NCBI RefSeq assembly: GCF_022340925.1
Contig: NZ_JAJDNA010000017.1
Span: 1-45,692, forward strand
DNA length: 45,692 bases
Source: Thiocapsa sp.
GTDB lineage: Bacteria; Pseudomonadota; Gammaproteobacteria; Chromatiales; Chromatiaceae
Reading direction: 5' to 3'
Position 1 is the stretch's first letter. Each line of letters begins with the position of its first letter. This document shows, one piece after another, positions 35,082 through 45,692 of this stretch. The notes beneath the pieces are model-generated. The model was not told where the DNA came from. It was given only the letters and a program-made list of their open reading frames with translations, and ran no database searches. A program made the translations under genes and the position numbers.

Positions 35082-35606
35082 ATGATGCGCGCACAGAACA
35101 TCTTCATCGTCGGTCCCATGGGCGCGGGCAAGAGCACGGTCGGACGGCAGCTGGCCGAGACCCTGTCCTACACCTTCAAGGACAGCGATCAGGAGATACA
35201 GCGACGGACTGGTGTGGACATCCCGACCATTTTCGAGTTTGAAGGCGAGGCCGGATTCCGCGCGCGCGAACGTCAGGTCATCGAGGAGCTGGTCAGCGAG
35301 GAGCGGATCGTCCTCGCCACCGGGGGCGGGGTGATCCTGTCGCCGGAGAACCGCCAGGATTTGGCCGCACGAGGGGTTGTCATCTACCTCCACTGCAGCC
35401 CGGAGCAACAGCACGCGCGGACTGCCCGAGATCGCAACCGCCCCTTGTTGGATACGGACGATGCCCTGGGCCGATTGCGTGAGCTGATGGAAGAACGTGA
35501 GCCCCTTTATCGACAAGTCGCGGACATGGTCGTCTCGACTGAGAAACGCGGGACGACCTCCGTCGTAAAGGAGATCTGCCGGCGCCTGGAGTCCGAGGAG
35601 ATCTGA
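35082..35606 (+). CDS. aroK: Shikimate kinase AroK
   Basis: AroK phosphorylates shikimate at O3 in chorismate synthesis. The 174-residue protein has Walker [10 protein letters not shown] (11-19), the shikimate-binding [28 protein letters not shown] and the lid RDRNRPLL. The gene sits in the standard pilQ-aroK-aroB position. The reading frame is open upstream to a GTG at 34875, but those codons are a Pro/Arg-rich stretch with no conservation, so ATG 35082 (or 35085) is taken as the start. The 225-base gap after pilQ contains a run of CCCCAC units near 34985-35003. Confidence 0.95.
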   Translation: MMRAQNIFIVGPMGAGKSTVGRQLAETLSYTFKDSDQEIQRRTGVDIPTIFEFEGEAGFRARERQVIEELVSEERIVLATGGGVILSPENRQDLAARGVVIYLHCSPEQQHARTARDRNRPLLDTDDALGRLRELMEEREPLYRQVADMVVSTEKRGTTSVVKEICRRLESEEI

Positions 35607-35742
35607 GCGGCGGCACCATCCCCCGCCTGTGGTGTCGCCGGCCCTGCGACGGTCGGCGACTCGTGCCGCGTCGGTCTCGCCCGTACCTTCAGAGCCCGCC
35701 GGCAGCCCCCTTGCGACGGGATCGCCCGACCGGAGTCAAGCC

Positions 35743-36825
35743 ATGACCACGACCCTGACGGTGGCCCTCGGGGCACGGGCCTACCCCATCTATATCGGTG
35801 CTGGCCTGCTCGTGGAGGCCGACCTCTATCGACCGCACATCGTCGGCTCGCAGGTGATGATCGTCACCAACGAGACCGTGGCACCCCTCTATCTGGATGG
35901 GTTGCGGACGGCCCTCGCAGGTTACCATCTCAGCGAAGTCGTCCTCCCCGATGGTGAGCAGTACAAGACCCTCGAGGTCTGGAACCGGATCTTTGATGCC
36001 CTGCTGCAGGCCCGCTGTGGGCGCGACTGCACCTTGATCGCCTTGGGCGGGGGGGTGGTCGGCGACATGGCCGGGTTCGCCGCCGCCTGCTATCAGCGTG
36101 GGGTCGCCTTCATCCAGGTGCCGACGACGCTCCTGGCTCAGGTCGACTCGTCGGTCGGGGGCAAGACCGGGATCAACCACGCCGCCGGGAAGAATATGAT
36201 CGGGGCCTTCCACCAACCCCGAGCGGTGATCGCCGATACCGCGACCCTTGCCACCTTACCTCAGCGAGAGCTCTCGGCCGGTCTGGCCGAGGTGCTGAAG
36301 TATGGGCTCATCCGGGATGCGGTCTTTCTGACCTGGCTCGAGACGCATATGGCCGAGCTCCTCACGCGTGACGCGGATGCCCTCGCTTATGTGATTCGGC
36401 GCTCCTGCGAGATCAAGGCGGACATCGTGGCCGCCGACGAGCTGGAGTCAGGACAGCGCGCCCTGCTCAACCTCGGCCATACCTTCGGACATGCGATCGA
36501 GACGGGCATGGGATACGGGTCCTGGCTGCATGGCGAGGCGGTGGGGGTCGGACTCTGCATGGCCGCCGATCTCTCGGCGCGGATCGGCTGGCTGTCGGAG
36601 ACGGATGTGGGACGCATCCGTCGTCTCGTCGCCAGTGCCGGTTTGCCTGTCGAGCCTCCCCCCGACCTCTCCGCAGAACGCTTCATGGAGCTCATCGCGG
36701 TCGACAAAAAGGCGGTGGACGGGCGCTTGCGTATGGTGCTGCTCCGGCACCTGGGCGATGCCGTGGTCACCGGCGATGTCGATCCGAGCCACCTCCATGC
36801 AACCCTTCGCGCGGGCTCGTGCTGA
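35743..36825 (+). CDS. aroB: 3-dehydroquinate synthase AroB
   Basis: AroB converts DAHP to 3-dehydroquinate, using NAD and a divalent metal. The 360-residue sequence shows [65 protein letters not shown] and the metal-binding His residues in [11 protein letters not shown] and [12 protein letters not shown] 35743 gives the usual N terminus [16 protein letters not shown]. The long in-frame stretch upstream (from 35629) is not conserved. In Pseudomonas a SPOR-domain protein gene separates aroB from gltB; here only a 503-base non-coding gap remains. Confidence 0.96.
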   Translation: MTTTLTVALGARAYPIYIGAGLLVEADLYRPHIVGSQVMIVTNETVAPLYLDGLRTALAGYHLSEVVLPDGEQYKTLEVWNRIFDALLQARCGRDCTLIALGGGVVGDMAGFAAACYQRGVAFIQVPTTLLAQVDSSVGGKTGINHAAGKNMIGAFHQPRAVIADTATLATLPQRELSAGLAEVLKYGLIRDAVFLTWLETHMAELLTRDADALAYVIRRSCEIKADIVAADELESGQRALLNLGHTFGHAIETGMGYGSWLHGEAVGVGLCMAADLSARIGWLSETDVGRIRRLVASAGLPVEPPPDLSAERFMELIAVDKKAVDGRLRMVLLRHLGDAVVTGDVDPSHLHATLRAGSC

Positions 36826-37328
36826 GCTCGATCTCGAAGGAAGCCCCCGATCGATCGGACGCGATATGCACCAGGCTGGTGCAGCTTGGCTCATAACGGG
36901 TCGGGCGAACGGCGCGGCGGTCAAGGTCGCGAGTGGTCCGACCCTTGCCGGATCGAACGGGTTCGCCGTCATCAAGCGAGGACATTGGCCGACCGATGAT
37001 TGTCCCTCGAGTCGCTCAGGTCTGAGCACCCGGGGGCGAGATGGCCACTGCGGATCGAAGGGCCCGCGGACTCGCTCAGACGTTGTGGCATGGTCTCTGC
37101 TGGCGCGATATCCTTGGGCATTTTGCGAATCTTCGGCGTCTGTCGGCAGGGGCGTCGGTTTCGAACCGATCCTATTCAACCCAGTCGTCAGTCGCAGCTC
37201 GAACGCACGGCGGCGGGATTGTGATGACCAGAGCCGATGGCGACAATCACACACAAGGTTGACGGTTTAAGGGCGCCGTTCTCGGCTGCACACTCCTCAA
37301 ATTAACCCCTTCGGTCACAGCGAGGTCA
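36826..37328. other. Unassigned gap between aroB and gltB
   Basis: No convincing gene: the open frames here have no recognisable family and no good ribosome binding sites. Only short palindromes are visible, for example TCGGTTTCGAACCGA near 37155-37169. The gltB promoter should be here; I cannot define it. None of the dispersed hairpin element's words (GGCCAATCA, CATGGTCAG, CGCTGAA) is present. Related genomes keep a damX/SPOR-domain gene in this position. Confidence 0.5.
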
Positions 37329-41979
<4,651 letters not shown>

Positions 41980-41987
<8 letters not shown>

Positions 41988-43446
41988 GCCGACCGGATTC
42001 ATGGAGTTCGACCGACGCGACCGACGCTACCAGCCGGCCGCGGACCGCGTCGTGCACTACGACGAGTTCGTGATCCCGATGAGCGATGAGGAGGTCAGCG
42101 AGCAAGGGGCGCGCTGCATGGATTGCGGAATCCCTTACTGCCATCAGGGGTGTCCGGTCAACAACATCATCCCGGACTGGAACGATCTCGTTTATCGGGG
42201 CGACTGGCAGTCCGCGATCGAGGTGTTGCACTCGACCAATAATTTTCCCGAGTTCACCGGACGCATCTGTCCGGCGCCTTGCGAGGCTGCCTGCACCCTG
42301 AACCTGGATGACGAGCCGGTCACGATCAAGACGATCGAATGCGCCATCGTCGACCGGGCCTGGCAGGAGGGCTGGATCAAGCCGCAAGTCCCGGAGCGGC
42401 GCAGCGGGAAACGGGTCGCGGTCGTGGGTTCAGGCCCGGCTGGGCTGGCCGCGGCGCAGCAGCTTGCGCGGGCCGGGCACCAGGTTCACCTGTTTGAGAA
42501 GGCCGACCGCATTGGTGGTCTGCTGCGTTACGGCATCCCGGATTTCAAGCTGAGCAAGGTGCTGATCGACCGGCGGATGGCGCAGATGCGCACCGAGGGC
42601 GTCGAGTTCCATACCAACGCGCACATTGGGATCGATATCCCAGTTCAGAGTCTCCGCGCAGACTATGATGCGGTTGTCCTCGCCGGCGGATCGGAGGAGC
42701 CACGGGATCTGGCGGTTCCTGGTCGCGACCTGTCGGGGATCCATTTCGCAATGGACTTTCTGACGAAGAACAGCCGGCGCGTACAGGGCACCTATGTGTC
42801 CGATGACGAATTCATCAGCGCTTACGGAAAGCATGTCGTCGTGATCGGGGGCGGGGACACTGGCTCCGACTGTATCGGGACAGCCAACCGTCATGGCGCC
42901 AAGTCGGTCACGCAGATCGAGATCCTGGACAAGCCACCAGCGCAGGAGGACAAGGGGCTCACATGGCCGGACTGGCCAAATCGGCTGCGTACCTCCAGCT
43001 CGCAGGAAGAAGGGTGTGAGCGCATGTGGAATGTTGCGACCAAGGGTTTTGTCGGCAACGAGGCCGGTCGAGTCCAAGGCCTCCAATACGAGTTGGTGCG
43101 CTGGGAACGGATCGCCGGCGGACGCTGGGAGATGCATCCGGTACCCGATAGCGGCGGCGAGCTCAAGGCAGATCTGGTCCTGCTGGCGATGGGGTTTGTC
43201 CATCCGGTTCACGAGGGCATGATTGCGGAGCTGCGCGAGACCGCCGGTCTGGAGCTGGATCCGCGCGGGAATGTAAAAGGATCGACCGATGGGCCGGAGG
43301 CGTATTGCACCTCCGTCGAGGGCATCTTCTGTGCCGGGGACATGCGCCGGGGCCAGTCTTTGGTCGTCTGGGCAATTCGCGAGGGCCGGCAGTGCGCCCG
43401 CGCCGTGGACGCATGGCTGATGGGTCGGTCCGACTTGGCGCGCTGA
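41980..43446 (+). CDS. gltD: Glutamate synthase small subunit
   Basis: GltD passes electrons from NADPH through FAD and Fe-S clusters to GltB. The 488-residue protein has two N-terminal cysteine groups (Cys46, 49, 54, 58 in [13 protein letters not shown] and Cys97, 101, 105 in CPAPCEAAC), the FAD motif [13 protein letters not shown] with [13 protein letters not shown], the NADPH motif [10 protein letters not shown] and a C-terminal [13 protein letters not shown] that closes the FAD site. ATG 41980 ([10 protein letters not shown]) overlaps the gltB end. The TGA stop (43444-43446) lies inside hairpin 1 of repeat copy C. Confidence 0.97.
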
Positions 43447-43576
43447 ACCATTCGGCGGTTCCCGCTGCACGCGGCGTTGCCGCCATGGTCAGACGCCTCG
43501 GTGACCGGGCATGAAGGAGTAGGGAAGCGGAGTTTCGCTGCCCTTGGCCAGGACGGCCAATCAATCAGCGTGCCCT
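43438..43576 (+). repeat. Dispersed hairpin element, copy C
   Basis: The copy begins over the gltD stop: CGCTGAA/TTCGGCG (the TGA is part of the stem), then GGTTCCCGC, CGGC/GCCG, CATGGTCAG with GGTCA/TGACC, GGCATGAAGGAGTAG, GGGAAGCG/CGCTGCCC, and the 3' block GGACGGCCAATCAATCAGCG ending in CCCT. It is among the most complete copies and serves as a reference for the others. Confidence 0.8.
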
Positions 43577-43725
43577 GATCTCATTTCTGCCGGTGTGGCA
43601 GGGTGAGCGCTGGCCATGTCGGGGTGGATGCGTTGGTCGGGCGGGCTCGTCGATACCCGGGCGCCGGTGGTGGCCGAGAGGATCTGTCAGGGAAATTGGA
43701 TCAGACCGAGAGGATGGAGTTTGCA

Positions 43726-44988
43726 ATGGATCGTCAACAAGCCGCCCGCTTCATGCTTGATTGTCTGCGCAAGATGGTCGCAAAGAACGGCTCCGACCTG
43801 TTTGTCTCGGCGGGCTTCCCGCCGGCCGTCAAGATCGACGGACGCATGACGCCGATCAGCGATCAGGTGCTGAGCGCGGCCCAGACCAATGTCTTGGTGC
43901 GGTCGATCATGAACGATCGGCAGATCCGTGACTTCGATGCGACCAAAGAGTGCAATTTCGCGGTCAGCCCTCAGGGGATCGGTCGATTTCGTGTCAACGC
44001 CTTCATCCAGCAGGGCAATTGCGGCGCCGTGCTCCGCACCATCAATGCGAGCATCCCGGAGCTGGATGCGCTCAAGCTGCCTCCGATACTGAAAGATATC
44101 GTGATGACCGAGCGTGGTCTGGTGTTGGTCGTGGGGGGGACCGGCTCCGGAAAATCGACCTCGCTCGCTGCAATGCTCGGTCATCGCAACGCAAACACCT
44201 ATGGTCATATCATCACGATCGAGGATCCGGTCGAATACGTTCACCCTCATCGCAATTGTCTGATCACCCAGCGCGAGGTCGGGGTCGACACCGAAAGCTG
44301 GGAAATCGCTCTCATGAATACGCTGCGTCAGGCCCCTGATGTGATCCTGATCGGCGAGATCCGCAGTCGAGAGACCATGGAGCATGCGATCAATTTTGCT
44401 GAGACCGGCCACCTCTGTCTATCGACACTCCATGCGAACAATGCCAATCAGGCCCTCGATCGCATCATCAATCTGTTCCCGGAGGAGCGTCGCCCCCAGT
44501 TGCTGATGGATCTGTCATTGAATCTGAGGGCGGTGATCTCGCAACGTCTATTGCCCTGCACGGACGGGGGACGGATTGCTGCAGTCGAGGTGATGATCAA
44601 TACACCCCTCATCCAGGATCTCATCTTCAAGGGGGAGGTCGGAGCGATCAAGGGCATCATGAAGCGCTCGCGCGAGCTTGGTATGCAGACCTTCGATATG
44701 TCGCTGTTCGATCTCTACGAATCGGGAAAGATCAACTACGAGGATGCGTTGCGGAGCGCCGACTCGATGAACGAGCTCCGCCTCGCCATCAAGCTGGAGG
44801 GGCAGGAGGCGCGGGGACGAGACCCGTTTGCCGACGCCCAGGGATTGACGATCCTCGGCGAGGACGGCAGCGAAGCACTGGATGCGCCTCTGTTCGGCGA
44901 CCCGCAGGTCGAGGCGGCGATGAACGATGGTTTGACAGCGGCCCGCGGGCCGAAAGCAGTAGCCGCGGGAGGGGGCAAGGGTCGGTGA
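43726..44988 (+). CDS. pilU: PilU-type pilus retraction ATPase
   Basis: This 420-residue protein belongs to the PilT/PilU ATPases that retract type IV pili. It has an N-terminal PAS-like domain (DLFVSAGFPPAVKIDGRM), Walker A GGTGSGKS (137-144), the Asp box ITIEDPVEYVH, Walker B VILIGEIRSRETM and the His box GHLCLSTLHANNANQAL. Sequence detail, such as ERGLVLVVGGTGSGKS and TESWEIALMNTLRQAPD, is closer to PilU than PilT. The C terminus carries about 45 extra Gly/Ala-rich residues. ATG 43726 is taken because GGAG lies 7 bases upstream; longer in-frame starts exist at 43603 and 43714. Confidence 0.9.
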   Translation: MDRQQAARFMLDCLRKMVAKNGSDLFVSAGFPPAVKIDGRMTPISDQVLSAAQTNVLVRSIMNDRQIRDFDATKECNFAVSPQGIGRFRVNAFIQQGNCGAVLRTINASIPELDALKLPPILKDIVMTERGLVLVVGGTGSGKSTSLAAMLGHRNANTYGHIITIEDPVEYVHPHRNCLITQREVGVDTESWEIALMNTLRQAPDVILIGEIRSRETMEHAINFAETGHLCLSTLHANNANQALDRIINLFPEERRPQLLMDLSLNLRAVISQRLLPCTDGGRIAAVEVMINTPLIQDLIFKGEVGAIKGIMKRSRELGMQTFDMSLFDLYESGKINYEDALRSADSMNELRLAIKLEGQEARGRDPFADAQGLTILGEDGSEALDAPLFGDPQVEAAMNDGLTAARGPKAVAAGGGKGR

Positions 44989-45111
44989 TGTTCGAGGCAA
45001 GGCGTCCGACGACGGCCCTGATTCCGTCGGCGTGGGACGTGTCGTGTGGGGCGCGGAGGAGTGATGAGTCCCGAAGCTGGGCGAGACGCTGATCGCTCTC
45101 AAGGTGAAACC

Positions 45112-45692
45112 ATGGATATCACGCCTTATCTTGAGATGATGATCCGACACGAGGCGTCGGATCTCTTCTTCACGCCGGGAGCGCCAGCGAAGATCAAGAT
45201 CGACGGGGTCATCCGTTCGATCGGCGAGAGCTCCCTGACTGCGGCCTTTTGCCGGGAGGCGGTCGCCTCGTTGCTGGATGCCGAGCAGGCGAGGGAGCTT
45301 GAAGAGTCGCTGGAAATCGACTTCGCCGTCGCCCTGGAGGACAGGGGGCGCTTTCGGGTGAATGCGTACCATCAGCGTGGCCAGCTGTCCATGGTCTTGC
45401 GATATATCCGGACCAGTATCCCGACCGCGGAGGAGTTGGATCTCCCTCCGACCCTGACCCAGTTGGTCATGCACAAGCGCGGGATTATCCTGATGGTCGG
45501 CGCGACGGGCTCCGGGAAGTCGACGACCCTGGCGGCCATGATCGATCATCGCAATCGGTCCGCGCCGGGGCACGTCATCACCATCGAGGACCCGATCGAG
45601 TTCCTGCACCCCCACAAGCAGTGCATCATCAGTCAGCGCGAGCTCGGCTTGGATACGAAGAGCTATCGACGCGCGCTGAAGAGTGCCCTGCG
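45112..45692 (+). CDS. Second PilT/PilU-family ATPase, 3' end cut off
   Basis: The gene runs off the window. The visible 193 residues begin MDITPYLEMMIRHEASDLFF and continue with APAKIKIDGVIRSIGES, GRFRVNAYHQRGQLSMV, VGATGSGKST (Walker A) and ITIEDPIEFLHPHKQCI, with QRELGLDTKSY after it, so it is a second member of the same family as the gene before. AAGGTG is 5 bases upstream of ATG 45112; ATG 45064 is an alternative. In other Gammaproteobacteria pilT and pilU are usually adjacent, but here both look PilU-like, so which one is the main retraction motor is not clear from this stretch. Confidence 0.88.
   Translation, partial: MDITPYLEMMIRHEASDLFFTPGAPAKIKIDGVIRSIGESSLTAAFCREAVASLLDAEQARELEESLEIDFAVALEDRGRFRVNAYHQRGQLSMVLRYIRTSIPTAEELDLPPTLTQLVMHKRGIILMVGATGSGKSTTLAAMIDHRNRSAPGHVITIEDPIEFLHPHKQCIISQRELGLDTKSYRRALKSAL

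Noticed and set aside
37150..37185. Sequence resembling a tRNA T-arm (GGTTTCGAACCGATCC)
   Set aside because: It is a short palindrome; I could not find a matching acceptor stem, D-arm or anticodon arm in the correct spacing.
36491..37270. 259-codon frame running from inside aroB through the aroB-gltB gap
   Set aside because: Starts in another frame of aroB, low-complexity Arg/Ser content, no recognisable SPOR or other domain.

Overview
This 45.7-kb window is GC-rich, gene-dense bacterial chromosome from a gammaproteobacterium. The gene content and order (pilMNOPQ-aroK-aroB close to gltBD, ureEFG, glgB/glgC, thiS-thiG-trmB, a TakP-like TRAP receptor) would suit a purple sulfur bacterium of the Chromatiaceae. 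That family assignment is inference from protein recall, not a search. I see no phage, transposase, CRISPR array, rRNA or tRNA. Almost all genes are conserved housekeeping or metabolic genes, so the unusual content lies between them.

Layout. 1-2.8 kb: 3' part of a DUF72 gene, a convergent MgtE magnesium channel, and a GNAT acetyltransferase reduced to its two ends. 2.9-6.5 kb: a PAP2 membrane phosphatase, urease accessory genes ureE-ureF-ureG, and convergent moaE. 6.6-9.0 kb: a long-form NfeD protease and its slipin/SPFH partner. 9.1-12.4 kb, minus strand: NnrU-like membrane protein, YaiI/DUF188 protein and glgB, divergent from glgC (12.7 kb). 12.7-17.3 kb, plus strand: glgC-thiS-thiG-trmB and a FetA/FetB-type ABC exporter. 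17.4-18.5 kb: hemE on the minus strand. 18.6-18.8 kb: three perfect DnaA boxes flanking a very AT-rich stretch, a candidate replication origin or DnaA-controlled promoter. 18.9-28.0 kb, plus strand: uvrD, an S1-repeat protein, an orphan TRAP receptor, hemW, rpmE, mdh and gltA. 28.2-28.9 kb: a conserved hypothetical gene on the minus strand. 29.4-36.8 kb: pilM-N-O-P-Q, aroK, aroB. 37.3-43.4 kb: gltB-gltD. 43.7 kb to the end: two tandem PilT/PilU-type retraction ATPases, the second cut by the window edge.

The most interesting content is a family of dispersed intergenic elements of about 110-150 bp. I aligned eight copies by eye: 8054-8203, 25205-25336 (inverted), 26508-26624, 28066-28185, 29091-29200, 31058-31202, 31203-31320 (inverted) and 43438-43576. 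They share up to five ordered hairpins and a 3' block containing GGCCAATCA followed by CAGC(G/A)T. Stem sequences differ between copies while pairing is kept, which points to a selected structure (RNA or hairpin DNA) and not to simple decay. Several copies touch or overlap the stop codon of the gene before them. Two copies in opposite orientation fill the gap that splits pilMN from pilOPQ.

How the genes relate. mdh and gltA are adjacent TCA-cycle genes. gltBD is glutamate synthase. ureEFG is the nickel-loading machinery for a urease encoded outside the window. glgB/glgC make glycogen. pilMNOPQ and the two ATPases build and retract type IV pili, with aroK/aroB in the position usual for Gammaproteobacteria.
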